64,000 bases of DNA, from assembly GCA_017416345.1 (NCBI GenBank), contig JAFQCR010000004.1, positions 115,783 through 179,782 on the forward strand, read 5' to 3'. Origin of the DNA: Clostridia bacterium (GTDB lineage: Bacteria > Bacillota > Clostridia > Oscillospirales > Acutalibacteraceae). Within the stretch, counting starts at the first letter, position 1. Each line of letters opens with the position of its first letter. Below the pieces are notes generated by a model that had not been told where the DNA came from, did no database searches, and worked only from the letters and a program-made list of their open reading frames with translations. Of this stretch, positions 35,171 to 44,217 are shown piece by piece. A program made the translations under genes and the position numbers.

Positions 35171-37093
35171 ATGAAAACTACCTTGCTTAAACTTTTATCT
35201 GTCTTAATGTGCGTGGCACTTGTGCTTTCCCTTGCGGCTTGCTCGTCGGATGACACCGAGAGTGCACCCACGCATGACCCTAACGCCAACAACGTTGACC
35301 TTGCGGGTCTTAACGTCGAGTTCAAATACTCCAAGGATTGCTCTTCCTGGAATGCTGTTGAGGCTTCAAGCGAGCTTTTCCGTGCCGACGGTGTTTACAA
35401 CGCCAACGACACCGAGGTGGTATATCTCCACTTCAAAAACCACGAAGCCAATCCCACCTCCTACAAGGTGACCTTCCGTGTTATCGAGGGTGACGCCAAG
35501 GATGCCACAGTCGGTGTTGCCGACGATGTGCGTGCGGCCTTTGCCGATGCCGCCGAGGCAACCGCTGCCGTCGAGGGTAATACATATAAGCTTTCCGACT
35601 ATGTTTACTCCTACACGATGGAGGCCGACAGCACCAGAACGGTTGCCGTTGTTATCAGTACTGTCTCCGCCGCACAGATGAAGCTTCGTGTGGACTATGT
35701 TGCTATCGCTCACGGTGCCGAAAGTGCCAACACGATGCAGTCACAGAACGGTGTGAACGCCGTCAACGCCAACTGCCATACCGTTGTTCGTGATGCCGCC
35801 GTCGTGACCTCGCTTTTCAATGCCGACAGCTCGTTTAAGGTCACCTTTGCTGCCAACGCTTTGAAGCAGGGCTCGGTCGTTTCGGCCGTTGTCAAGCCGA
35901 GCAATGTGGCCGAAGGCTCGGTCGATTATGACATCACCATCACCGTGGACGGTAAGATTTACGACGGTGATGCTACCGTAAGCCTTCTTGCAGGCTACGG
36001 TCTTACGGGTGTTGAGGTGCAAAAGGACGGTGCCAAGATTGAAAGCACCTATGATATGTACACAGGCCTTGCGGTGTTTACCGCCAAAAGCGGAAAATAC
36101 ACCGTGAAATACTCCGGCAAAACCGATATAAAGGGTGTTATCGTTCAGGGTGCCGATGAACCGTTCAATAACTTCAAGGATGCCGTAAAGTATGCCGCAG
36201 ATAACTGTGACGGGGTCGTCAACATCATCATCTTCGGCCGTGCCGAATACACCGTCGCAACCGGTGAAAAGGTCTCGTTTGTCGGTGCAAACGAAAGCAT
36301 CAAAAATGTCAATGTTGTCGGCGGAAATGATACTGCCGAGATATTCATAACCAAGGATTCGGGCTCGGTTCCCAGCCTGCCTTATGCCGGTGAGGATGTG
36401 TATATCAGCTACTCCAACATCATCTTCCAGAGCGAAAACGAGCAGCAGGAGGGCGGCGAATACTCGCACCACTTTGACTACCGCGGAGATGCAGACATCA
36501 GTTTCAGAAACTGTACCTTCTTAAAGGCGCTCGCCACCCGCGGCCCCAAGTCCAGCGTTGTTGTTGATAACTGCGTGTTCAAGTGTCAGACCGTCAACGA
36601 TACCCTCAAGGGTTACTGCTATTACTCCATTCAGAAGATCGGTATGTACCCCATAACCGTTGAGTTTACCAACAATACCGTCACCGAAAACTGGGGCGGT
36701 ATCAACCTTGATTGGTCGGATGCCGATTTTATCGTTTCGGGCAACACCTTTGCCAACATCACCTGCTCAAAGCCGCCTATTCAGCTGTCGCACGCCAACA
36801 CCATGCTGATCGAGGACAACACCTTCACCAACATAAAGGATGAAAACGTATTCCGCTTCTACAGCGGCTACGGTGCCAAGAGCACCAAGATAATCAACAA
36901 CACCATTGATGCCGATTATCTTTTCCAGTCGGATAAGGCGGGTGCAATAAACAGCCTTAAGGAATTTATATTTGAGGACAATACAATTTCCAAGACCACA
37001 AGCCTTACCATGGGTCACGAGGCCAACGGCCCTGCCGATGCCATCAGCCCTCATAACTATATAGTAGATACCACCGCCAACACAATAAAATAA
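35171..37093 (+). CDS. Lipoprotein with C-terminal parallel beta-helix
   Basis: The 640-residue protein starts at ATG 35171 behind TAAGGAGAA. Lipobox SLAACS. Residues about 35-180 and 180-330 form beta-sandwich-like regions (a tail with SVVSAVVKPSNVAEGSVDYD). From about 350 to 640 a right-handed parallel beta-helix is seen, with turns such as ISYSNIIFQSENEQ, SSVVVDNCVFKCQ, VEFTNNTVTENWGG, FIVSGNTFANI and TMLIEDNTFTNIK. Beta-helices of this type occur in polysaccharide lyases and GH28-like enzymes, but the sequence lacks a motif I can call catalytic. A role in binding or cutting glycans at the surface is likely. Confidence 0.78.
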   Translation: MKTTLLKLLSVLMCVALVLSLAACSSDDTESAPTHDPNANNVDLAGLNVEFKYSKDCSSWNAVEASSELFRADGVYNANDTEVVYLHFKNHEANPTSYKVTFRVIEGDAKDATVGVADDVRAAFADAAEATAAVEGNTYKLSDYVYSYTMEADSTRTVAVVISTVSAAQMKLRVDYVAIAHGAESANTMQSQNGVNAVNANCHTVVRDAAVVTSLFNADSSFKVTFAANALKQGSVVSAVVKPSNVAEGSVDYDITITVDGKIYDGDATVSLLAGYGLTGVEVQKDGAKIESTYDMYTGLAVFTAKSGKYTVKYSGKTDIKGVIVQGADEPFNNFKDAVKYAADNCDGVVNIIIFGRAEYTVATGEKVSFVGANESIKNVNVVGGNDTAEIFITKDSGSVPSLPYAGEDVYISYSNIIFQSENEQQEGGEYSHHFDYRGDADISFRNCTFLKALATRGPKSSVVVDNCVFKCQTVNDTLKGYCYYSIQKIGMYPITVEFTNNTVTENWGGINLDWSDADFIVSGNTFANITCSKPPIQLSHANTMLIEDNTFTNIKDENVFRFYSGYGAKSTKIINNTIDADYLFQSDKAGAINSLKEFIFEDNTISKTTSLTMGHEANGPADAISPHNYIVDTTANTIK

Positions 37094-37101
37094 AGTAAAT
37101 C

Positions 37102-37135
37102 AAAACTCCGCCGATGTAACTTCGGCGGAGTTTTT
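37102..37135. terminator. Bidirectional terminator between the lipoprotein and melA
   Basis: AAAACTCCGCCGA (37102-37114) and TCGGCGGAGTTTT (37122-37134) form a 13-bp stem with A-runs on the left and T-runs on the right, serving both converging genes. Confidence 0.93.
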
Positions 37136-37147
37136 GTGATTTTCAGA

Positions 37148-38464
37148 TCATTTATAATCTTTGAGGTATTCCTTGTTGACCTCAAACAGCTCGTCGCACA
37201 TCTGACGGATCTCCTCAAGTGAGCAGACGGCGGAGGACAGCGGATCGAGGTAAACGGCTTGGTATACCATATCTTTGTTTTTGGTCATAGCGGCTTCAAC
37301 AACCATGGTTTCTATCTGTGCGGTGGTGCCGATAAAGGTTGCAAGATGGCGGGGCAGTTCAGGTACAACGGTGGGCTTAAATCCCATTCTGTCAACAACG
37401 ACAGGAACCTCAACACAGCAGTCCTTGGGCAGATTGGGGATAGAACCGTGGTTTATGACGTTACCGTTAAAGATAAACGGCTTGCCGTCACCCAAACGAG
37501 CGTTGAATATCTCACCGGCGTACTCGTAGCTCTTTTCCTTGTTGAACGGCTTTTCGAGCCACTCCTCATATTGCTTCACGCCGTCGGCCTTGCGCTTTAA
37601 GCGAAGGTCAAGAGAGAATCGGTGCAGACCCGGGTTCCAGTTAGTACCGTGGGTGCAGTATTTTTCGATAAGGTCGGGGCGTTTTCTGAACCACTGATTG
37701 TATTCGGAGGCGTGTCCGCTTGATTCGGTGACATAGTAGCCCAATTTCAGGAACATCTCGTTTCTGACCTGCTCACGGTTATAGATCTCTTCGTTTTCGG
37801 TTATGAGCTTGCGAAGACGGGGGTAAAGATCCTCACCGTTATGCTCTAACTTAGTATAGAACGAAATATGGTTGATACCCTCGCAGGTGTAGACTATTTC
37901 CTCGTGGGGGATGTCAAGCCATTGTGCCAGCATACGGATGGTGCCTTGAACGCTGTGGCACAGACCCATGACCTCAACGTTGGTGTACTTGTGCATTGCA
38001 CAGCAAAGCATAGGCATGGGGTTGGTGTAGTTGAGCATAACAGCCTTGGGGCAGTATTTTTCCATATCCTTGCAGATGTCAAGCATCAGCGGAATGTTGC
38101 GCAACGCACGGAAGATACCTGCAACGTTGCGGGTGTCACCGACATTGACGTCGATACCGTATTTCATAGGAATCTCGATCTCGTGACGCCATACATCAAC
38201 GTCACCGTTGAAAACGGTAACCAAAACGCCATCGGCATCCTTTAAAGCCTCGACACGGTCGGTGGTGGAGATAATGACACACTCGGGACAGTCCATTTCT
38301 TTGACGGTACGTTCAACAACCTTGGTAATCATTTTAAGATGTTCCTCGTTGATATCCATCAAACGAATTTCGCATGGGCGGAAAGCGTCAAAGTGCAAAA
38401 GGTCCTTGACGCAGGTGGATGTGAATTGCAGACTGCCTGCACCGATAAAAGCAAATTTTTTCAT
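37148..38464 (-). CDS. melA: GH4 family alpha-galactosidase
   Basis: The 438-residue cytoplasmic enzyme has an NAD-binding start FAFIGAGSLQFT, then GDTRNVAGIFRALRNIP, LNYTNPMPML, GLCHSVQG (metal-binding Cys and His) and GINHISFYTKLE. These follow MelA-type GH4 enzymes, which use NAD+ and a divalent metal in a redox mechanism. No signal peptide. The next gene is a divergent AraC regulator. Alpha-glucuronidase or alpha-glucosidase specificity within GH4 cannot be fully excluded, but the CHS and GDTRxxxGIFRA motifs favour galactosidase. Confidence 0.82.
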   Translation of the reverse strand: MKKFAFIGAGSLQFTSTCVKDLLHFDAFRPCEIRLMDINEEHLKMITKVVERTVKEMDCPECVIISTTDRVEALKDADGVLVTVFNGDVDVWRHEIEIPMKYGIDVNVGDTRNVAGIFRALRNIPLMLDICKDMEKYCPKAVMLNYTNPMPMLCCAMHKYTNVEVMGLCHSVQGTIRMLAQWLDIPHEEIVYTCEGINHISFYTKLEHNGEDLYPRLRKLITENEEIYNREQVRNEMFLKLGYYVTESSGHASEYNQWFRKRPDLIEKYCTHGTNWNPGLHRFSLDLRLKRKADGVKQYEEWLEKPFNKEKSYEYAGEIFNARLGDGKPFIFNGNVINHGSIPNLPKDCCVEVPVVVDRMGFKPTVVPELPRHLATFIGTTAQIETMVVEAAMTKNKDMVYQAVYLDPLSSAVCSLEEIRQMCDELFEVNKEYLKDYK

Positions 38465-38499
38465 AAAACCGTTCCTTTCAGAAGCTATTGTTTGAGGCT

Positions 38500-38566
38500 A
38501 CTATACCACTCGAAGCCTTAAAAGTGAATAGTCACAACGGCTAAAATATGGACAAAACGGCTAAAT
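38500..38566 (-). promoter_or_regulatory. melA promoter with AraC-type direct repeats
   Basis: On the minus strand a -10 TATAGT (38505-38500) has a poor -35 near 38528. Upstream of it, AACGGCTAAA occurs twice, at 38537-38546 and 38557-38566, exactly 20 bp apart (about two helical turns). This is the arrangement expected of AraC-family activators that touch a weak -35. Confidence 0.65.
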
Positions 38567-38619
38567 GTATTGATTTATTTGGTGGCGTGTGGTAACATTG
38601 GTGTAAAGGAGGTGTTTTT

Positions 38620-39459
38620 ATGATATCTGTTTTTGACGGACGATACCGTGATCTTACAAATTTCACATCGGATGAATATCTGCATATCAACAGCTGCGGT
38701 ATAAGCTATATGAGATATACCGAAAAGCCCCGAACTACAAAGTTTTACCGCCCCGACGGCCGTGTGGACTACCATTTTTTGCTGGTTACAAGCGGCAGTC
38801 TTATCGCCGAAATAGATGGCAAGGAATATCATCTGAAGGTGGGTGACGGACTGTTTTACCGCCCGAACGACACCCAATGCTATACCGTTTCGGTTGATGA
38901 AAACCAACCTTATGAGGAGCATTTGTATGTTCATTTTTGCGGAACGGTTGCCGACGAGGTTTTGAAAAAAGCGGGTTTTGAACACTCTGCGGCGATTTTC
39001 AACACCACAGGCGAAGTCAAACGCATTTTTGAGGCACTTATCAGGTGTTACCGACGTGGCGATGAAATGACCGCTATAGGCAATCTCCTGCGGTTGATTG
39101 CCCTTTTATCACCCCGAACCAAATCACATCAAAACATTGGTGCAAGGCTTATTCTTGCCGAGGCCGAGTTTATCAGCTCGCATTATTCGGAGGAGATAGA
39201 TCTGAATGCCTGCGCCGAGCGTTGCGGCTTCAGCCGAAGCCGTTTTACCCACCTTTTTACCGAAATTCTGGGCGTTTCACCCTACCGATACCAGCAAAAA
39301 TTTCGCTTGGAGCAGGCGTGTGAGCTGCTCTGCTCGTCAACGCTCCCTATTTCCGAGGTTGCTGAAAGTGTAGGCTTTGAGGATGCGCTTTATTTCAGCC
39401 GACTTTTCAAAAAACGCTTCGGCGTTACGCCGTCGGAATACCGTTCGGGCAAGAAGTAA
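38620..39459 (+). CDS. AraC family transcriptional regulator
   Basis: The 279-residue protein has an N-terminal cupin-type sugar-sensing domain (about residues 30-120, VDYHFLLVTSGSLIAEIDGK). A C-terminal pair of helix-turn-helices (about 180-279) contains LNACAERCGFSRSRFTHLFT and ISEVAESVGFEDALYFSRLF. ATG 38620 follows AAAGGAGGTG. It is divergent from melA, whose upstream region carries matching direct repeats, so it most probably activates melA in response to a galactoside. A promoter TTGATT (38571) to TAACAT (38593) with 16 bp can be seen for its own gene. Confidence 0.92.
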   Translation: MISVFDGRYRDLTNFTSDEYLHINSCGISYMRYTEKPRTTKFYRPDGRVDYHFLLVTSGSLIAEIDGKEYHLKVGDGLFYRPNDTQCYTVSVDENQPYEEHLYVHFCGTVADEVLKKAGFEHSAAIFNTTGEVKRIFEALIRCYRRGDEMTAIGNLLRLIALLSPRTKSHQNIGARLILAEAEFISSHYSEEIDLNACAERCGFSRSRFTHLFTEILGVSPYRYQQKFRLEQACELLCSSTLPISEVAESVGFEDALYFSRLFKKRFGVTPSEYRSGKK

Positions 39460-39514
39460 GACAAAGAATTACTGAAAAAGGACATAATGAAAATAATGAT
39501 GTCCTTATGGTTGA

Positions 39515-39543
39515 TTGAAGCTGGCATTATATAATGATATAAT
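39515..39543 (+). promoter_or_regulatory. Promoter of the sialidase-like/nanA operon
   Basis: TTGAAG (39515-39520), 17 bp, TATAAT (39538-39543). A second TATAAT at 39530-39535 overlaps the region. Confidence 0.7.
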
Positions 39544-39572
39544 AATGTTACCAAACCCAATGAGGTGAGATA

Positions 39573-40676
39573 ATGAACATCGAAAAGATCGGAGAACCTA
39601 AAGTTATAATAAGCAATTCCGACAGCTATCACAATTATTTTGCTTGGCCTACCGTGGCTCGGCTTCAAAACGGCAAGATAGCCGTTGTGGCATCGGGCTT
39701 CAGACTAAAGCACGTGTGCCCGTTCGGCAAGGCGGTTATTTCTTATTCCGAAAACGAGGGCGAGACCTATACCGCACCTGCGCCCATAATCGACACACCG
39801 CTTGATGACCGTGACGCAGGTATTCTTGCGTTCGGTGAAAGCAACGTGCTTGTGACCTCGTTCAATAACAAGGTCGAGTTTCAGATGAGCGAAAAGGACA
39901 ACGTCAAATACGGCGGCGATGCTCACGGCTATAAAGAAGCATACCTTAACAGCGTTGACAAGACGGCCGAAGAAAAATATCTCGGCGCTGTGTTTAAAAT
40001 CAGCAACGACTGCGGTGTGACCTTTGGCCCCATACACAAAAGCCCCGTGACCTCACCGCACGGCCCTTTAAAGACCCGTGACGGACGTGTCATTTGGGTC
40101 GGCACCAACTTTTCAGACCGCAGTAAGGGTGTTGAGGCTCACGAGATAAAGCCCGACGGCAGTACGGAGTATTTAGGCTCGGTGCCTAACTGCGTTTTTG
40201 ACGACAAATGGGTAATGTCCTGCGAGCCGTATGCAATTGAACTTCCGGACGGCACACTTTTGTGTCAGATCCGTGTCGGACGTTACGGTGCCGATATGGT
40301 GCTTACGACCTATCAATCGGTGTCAAATGACGGCGGTAAAACGTGGTCAACCCCCGAGCGTTTGCTTTCCAAAAACGGCGGCGCAACGGCACATATCATC
40401 CGTCATTCCTCGGGAGTGCTGATAAGCGCCTACGAAAAGCGCCGTGACCCCGATGATGAAAGCACACCTTACGGTATAAAGATAATGTTAAGCTATGACA
40501 ACGGCAAAACGTGGGACACCGAAAATTGGCTTTATTCCACCTTTGTTTCGACCGACCTTGGCTATCCTGCCACGGTCGAGTTAAAGGACGGAAGCCTTTT
40601 GACCGTTTTTTATGCACACGAAACCGCCGACGGCCCTGCGGTCATCTGGCAACAGAAATGGAGACTTATAAAATGA
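39573..40676 (+). CDS. Sialidase-superfamily (BNR-repeat) protein, cytoplasmic
   Basis: The 367-residue protein has Asp-box (BNR) motifs spaced along a six-bladed propeller: SYSENEGETY, SNDCGVTF, SNDGGKTW and SYDNGKTW. No signal peptide or anchor is present, so it should act inside the cell. The N-terminal FRIP arginine motif of GH33 sialidases is replaced by YFAWPTVARL, so it may act on another bond or on an imported sialoside. Its stop overlaps nanA by 4 bp (ATGA), strongly linking it to sialic acid use. Confidence 0.78.
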   Translation: MNIEKIGEPKVIISNSDSYHNYFAWPTVARLQNGKIAVVASGFRLKHVCPFGKAVISYSENEGETYTAPAPIIDTPLDDRDAGILAFGESNVLVTSFNNKVEFQMSEKDNVKYGGDAHGYKEAYLNSVDKTAEEKYLGAVFKISNDCGVTFGPIHKSPVTSPHGPLKTRDGRVIWVGTNFSDRSKGVEAHEIKPDGSTEYLGSVPNCVFDDKWVMSCEPYAIELPDGTLLCQIRVGRYGADMVLTTYQSVSNDGGKTWSTPERLLSKNGGATAHIIRHSSGVLISAYEKRRDPDDESTPYGIKIMLSYDNGKTWDTENWLYSTFVSTDLGYPATVELKDGSLLTVFYAHETADGPAVIWQQKWRLIK

Positions 40677-41575
40677 TAAAGAAGTTTGAAGGCATTTTGC
40701 CTGCCCTTGTAACGCCGCTTGAAAACGACAACGTCACGGTCAAGAAGGATGCCGTAAAAGAACTGGTCGATATGCACCTTGATCAGGGTGCCAACGGCTT
40801 TTACATAATCGGCGGCACAGGGGAGAGCATTGTTTTAAACCGTGAACAGCGTGAAGCAATGTGCGAATACTGCGTTGAGGCGGTGGACGGCAGAAAACCT
40901 ATCATCAACCATATTGCCGCCGTTAATATGCCCGAGGCTATCGAGCTTGCCAAGCACGCCGAAAAGGTGGGTTGTGACGCCATAGCGGCCATTCCTCCCG
41001 TGTTCTTTAAATATTCTGAGGATGACCTTTTCAACTACTACAAAAAATTAGCCGACAGCGTTTCCATCCCTGTTATGATCTATTATCATCCTGCCGCACA
41101 AAGCAGTATGACGGCCGATCTGATAGCACGTATCTATGAGATCGACAACGTAACGGGTGTAAAATGGAGCTCCAACAACTACTATGAGATGATGAAGCTC
41201 AAGGACAAGACCCACGGTGAGATGAACATCATCAACGGCCCCGACGAGTTGTTGGTTTCGGGTCTTGCGGCAGGTGCCGATGCAGGTATCGGCTCGACCT
41301 ACAACATAATGCTGCCCGAGTTTGTCAAGATCTACAACTGCTACAAAAACGGCAATATGACCGAGGCTTTGGCCACACAGATCAAGGTCAACCGTGTTAT
41401 CGACCTTCTTATAAAGAATATGCTTATTCCGTCGGTGAAATATGCCGTAGGACTTATGGGAATCGACGTCGGCAATGCGACCTTCCCGATGAAGCAAAAC
41501 GAGCTTGGTGCCAACACCGCCTTCGAGCAGGCGCTTTATGACCTCGGCTGGACACCCGACGGAAGGGTCTTGTAA
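40673..41575 (+). CDS. nanA: N-acetylneuraminate lyase
   Basis: The 300-residue DapA-superfamily aldolase starts at ATG 40673. Motifs are GGTGES (substrate carboxylate site), YYHPA (active-site Tyr) and GVKWSSNNYYEM, where the Lys forms the Schiff base. The aromatic after GVK and the YYHPA motif favour N-acetylneuraminate lyase over dihydrodipicolinate synthase. It cleaves sialic acid to N-acetylmannosamine and pyruvate. Other nan genes (nanE, nanK) are not in the window; nagB at 59 kb would complete the lower part of the route. Confidence 0.85.
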   Translation: MIKKFEGILPALVTPLENDNVTVKKDAVKELVDMHLDQGANGFYIIGGTGESIVLNREQREAMCEYCVEAVDGRKPIINHIAAVNMPEAIELAKHAEKVGCDAIAAIPPVFFKYSEDDLFNYYKKLADSVSIPVMIYYHPAAQSSMTADLIARIYEIDNVTGVKWSSNNYYEMMKLKDKTHGEMNIINGPDELLVSGLAAGADAGIGSTYNIMLPEFVKIYNCYKNGNMTEALATQIKVNRVIDLLIKNMLIPSVKYAVGLMGIDVGNATFPMKQNELGANTAFEQALYDLGWTPDGRVL

Positions 41576-42106
41576 ATGGAAAAGACAGTTGCTCAAGTGT
41601 TGGGCATTTTGGTGGCGGTCATCTGCATCGTCAGCGCACAATTCAAGCACAAATGGCAGATGCTGTTGGGCAGTATGCTTGCCAACCTTTTGAACGGACT
41701 TTCGTTCTTCTTTTTGGGCGGTGCTTTAAGCGCCGCAATCCTTTGCTGGATAGCGGTGTTTCAAACCATCCTGTTTTCCTACAAGGCGTATCACGACAAG
41801 CCTATAACGGTAATTGAGAAGATAATATTCCTTGTTGCCTTTGCGGCTGTGGGAATTTTTAACACCAAAACGTTTATTGATGTGTTGCCGGCGATAGGCG
41901 GCATACTGTTTGTGCTGGGAACCTTTTGCAAAAAGGAACAGCATATGCGTATGGTGAATGTGGCCAGCAACTGTGTGTGGATATCGTACGAGATCATTGT
42001 GACATCAACCGCCATAATTGCACAGGTGCTGTCACTTTCGTCAAACGTTATAGCGCTGTACCGTTACAGAAAGAAACCCGATAATAATACTAAACCGGAA
42101 GGATAA
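41576..42106 (+). CDS. YgjV-like inner-membrane protein
   Basis: The 176-residue protein begins directly after the nanA stop. It has five to six hydrophobic helices and the family opening VLGILVAVICIVSAQFKHKW, with MLLGSMLANLLNGLSFFFLGG. The family has no settled role. Its place between nanA and a GH16 lipoprotein gene suggests a link with sugar uptake or sensing; that is inference. Confidence 0.75.
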   Translation: MEKTVAQVLGILVAVICIVSAQFKHKWQMLLGSMLANLLNGLSFFFLGGALSAAILCWIAVFQTILFSYKAYHDKPITVIEKIIFLVAFAAVGIFNTKTFIDVLPAIGGILFVLGTFCKKEQHMRMVNVASNCVWISYEIIVTSTAIIAQVLSLSSNVIALYRYRKKPDNNTKPEG

Positions 42107-42111
42107 GAAAT

Positions 42112-43896
42112 ATGAAAAAACATTTAGCGTTTTTGCTTTGTGTTGTATTTGCGCTCGGTCTGTTTGCCGGCTGTGGCGGTGACGGTACCGCATCGGGCAC
42201 AGATTCGGACAAAACCGTGTCGGTCTCGGATGATATATTCTCAAAAGAGACCGTGACCTTTACCGAAAACGGCGGTTCAAAATACCGCATCGTCCGTCCT
42301 GATGCCGAGGCTACCAACGCAGGCGCACAGTATATCTTCAAGCAGTTGAAGAAGATCACCGGCTCAAACGTCCGCACCGTTTCCGATAAGGAAAACGGCA
42401 CCGATATGTATGAGATAATCGTCGGCAACTGTGAACGTGAGGAGACACGTCTTGCTAAGGCCTATTTGGAGCAGAATGTGGCAGGTCGCTACAACGACTT
42501 TATCGTATGCACCATTGGCAAAAAGATAGTGGTCTACGGACAGAGTATCGAAGCCAATACCGAGGCGGCCAAGTACTTGATCGAAAATTATGCCAAAAAG
42601 GGCACCGTTGAGGGTGGTATACTTTACACCCACGCCGAAACGGGTGACTTTGAAAGCATTACCGTAAACGGTGTTGAGGTCGGAAAGTTCGAGCTTGTAC
42701 GTACCCACACCAATTTTTCTTATCTCACCGAGCTTGAGGTGCAAAAGCTGGTTGAAAGCGTGCTTTCAAAGACCGGCTTTAAGATGGATGTTCTGCACGA
42801 CACCAAGACTGCCGACCGTCCTGCACAGTATGAGGTCATCATCGGTGACACCACCCGTGAGGGCGTTGAAAAGATAACCGATTACGATACCTATAAGATA
42901 ACCGTTAAGGGAACAAGGGTCTACATCAACGGCGGAAGCCCCCACGCCTTAGCCTTGGGTGTTTCTGAGTTTAACAAGATGCTCAAAGGTCAGCTTACCG
43001 ATGCTTCGTCGGTGACGGGTTCTTACAAGGAGACCGTTAAGACCTATGATGCCGCAACCACCCTTAAAAAGACCTGGGGCGACGATTTTGACGGTGACAG
43101 CCTTGACACCAAGATCTGGCTACAGCCTGCTGATATGTCGGAGCAGGGCTTGAACGGCAAGACCGCCATCCGTTCCACCGACCCCAATGACGTATACGTA
43201 AAGGACGGCAAATTCCATATTTGCGCCCGCCAGGATGACAATTATTACTACGGCGGCTATATCACGACCAAGGAGCATCTCAACTATAAGTACGGCTATG
43301 CCGAGATAAGTGCCAAGATACCTCACGGTGTCGGATTCTGGACAGCCTTCTGGACGGCCACGACCGACTTTGCAAGCTCTATGGATCCCAAGTCTCCGTT
43401 GCTGCTCCGCCCCGAGGTCGATATTATGGAATGCTTCGGCAACTCGGTGTCATATGCCGCCAATATGCACCGTTGGCCCTCACGTGAGGGCTCGGCCTCA
43501 GGCTACAAGCACACATCTCTTGACACAAGTCCGTCGATCATCAATGATAAGAAGTTCACGGTTGCGGACGAGGGTGCTGTGCTGGGTCATGATTTCCACA
43601 CCTACGGCTTGTGGTGGGATACCGAAAAGATGGAATTTACCTGCGACGGTGAGGTATTCTTCACCGAGTTCATCAACGATGACGAGGGCGACATCGAATG
43701 CTTCAACCACTCGATGTATCTCATCCTCAGCGTGTCGGTCGGCGGTGCAAACGATACTGCCGGCACCATAACCGACAATCCTGATGATTGGGCAAACACC
43801 AATAAGTTTATTGTTGACTATCTTAACATCTATCAGTACGACGACGGCCTTTCGCAGTTGACCTATTCCGAACTGCCCATCCCTGCACCGTACTAA
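42112..43896 (+). CDS. GH16 family lipoprotein, paralogue 4
   Basis: The 594-residue protein starts at ATG 42112 (GGAAGGATAAG upstream), 5 bp after the YgjV-like gene. The lipobox is GLFAGC. Two N-terminal modules carry YEIIVGNCEREET and YEVIIGDTTREGVE. The GH16 domain has E435-x-D437-x-x-E440 in PEVDIMECFG. It is clearly homologous to the three GH16 proteins at 20-25.5 kb yet placed at the end of a sialic-acid operon, with a strong terminator behind it. A shared glycan source such as mucin could explain the link, but the substrate is unknown. Confidence 0.88.
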   Translation: MKKHLAFLLCVVFALGLFAGCGGDGTASGTDSDKTVSVSDDIFSKETVTFTENGGSKYRIVRPDAEATNAGAQYIFKQLKKITGSNVRTVSDKENGTDMYEIIVGNCEREETRLAKAYLEQNVAGRYNDFIVCTIGKKIVVYGQSIEANTEAAKYLIENYAKKGTVEGGILYTHAETGDFESITVNGVEVGKFELVRTHTNFSYLTELEVQKLVESVLSKTGFKMDVLHDTKTADRPAQYEVIIGDTTREGVEKITDYDTYKITVKGTRVYINGGSPHALALGVSEFNKMLKGQLTDASSVTGSYKETVKTYDAATTLKKTWGDDFDGDSLDTKIWLQPADMSEQGLNGKTAIRSTDPNDVYVKDGKFHICARQDDNYYYGGYITTKEHLNYKYGYAEISAKIPHGVGFWTAFWTATTDFASSMDPKSPLLLRPEVDIMECFGNSVSYAANMHRWPSREGSASGYKHTSLDTSPSIINDKKFTVADEGAVLGHDFHTYGLWWDTEKMEFTCDGEVFFTEFINDDEGDIECFNHSMYLILSVSVGGANDTAGTITDNPDDWANTNKFIVDYLNIYQYDDGLSQLTYSELPIPAPY

Positions 43897-43911
43897 ACCT
43901 ACAAAAAGCCA

Positions 43912-43945
43912 AAAGCCTTGTGATCAATTCACAAGGCTTTTTGTG
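43912..43945 (+). terminator. Terminator of the nanA/GH16 operon
   Basis: A 12-bp perfect stem AAAGCCTTGTGA/TCACAAGGCTTT with TCAAT loop, followed by TTTTTG. Confidence 0.95.
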
Positions 43946-43973
43946 ATATTGGCATTTTGCGGCTTAAGACCAT

Positions 43974-44040
43974 GCGGGCGGCCAATGGCCACCCCTACGA
44001 AAAGGTTGGCGTTTTGTAGGGTCGCTTCACGAAGCGGCCG
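43974..44040. repeat. Two GTAGGG-type hairpin repeats
   Basis: Copy on minus strand at 43974-43998 (arms GGGCGGCC/GGCCACCC) and copy on plus strand at 44016-44040 (arms CGCTTC/GAAGCG). They are part of the dispersed family described under findings. Confidence 0.8.
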
Positions 44041-44117
44041 TTGAGACAAATATAATTTGTGGTCGAAAATACACGCGTTCACTACATCTTGTGGGGCAAA
44101 AAATTGTTTAAATTTTC

Positions 44118-44175
44118 CGAACAAATGTTCTTTACTTTTGCGAAAAATTGCGTTATAATACAGAACAGATGTTCG
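44118..44175 (+). promoter_or_regulatory. SOS-controlled dinB promoter with two LexA boxes
   Basis: -35 TTTACT (44131-44136), 17 bp, -10 TATAAT (44154-44159). CGAACAAATGTTCT (44118-44131) overlaps the -35, and AGAACAGATGTTCG (44162-44175) lies just past the -10. Both fit the Gram-positive LexA consensus CGAACN4GTTCG with one base changed. Confidence 0.9.
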
Positions 44176-44217
44176 ATTTTTAACGTAAAAATTTGCTCTC
44201 AAAGGTGGGTGAACGGC

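Noticed and set aside
40673..41575. Dihydrodipicolinate synthase (dapA)
   Set aside because: GVKWSS and YYHPA motifs and the sialidase-like neighbour fit N-acetylneuraminate lyase better.
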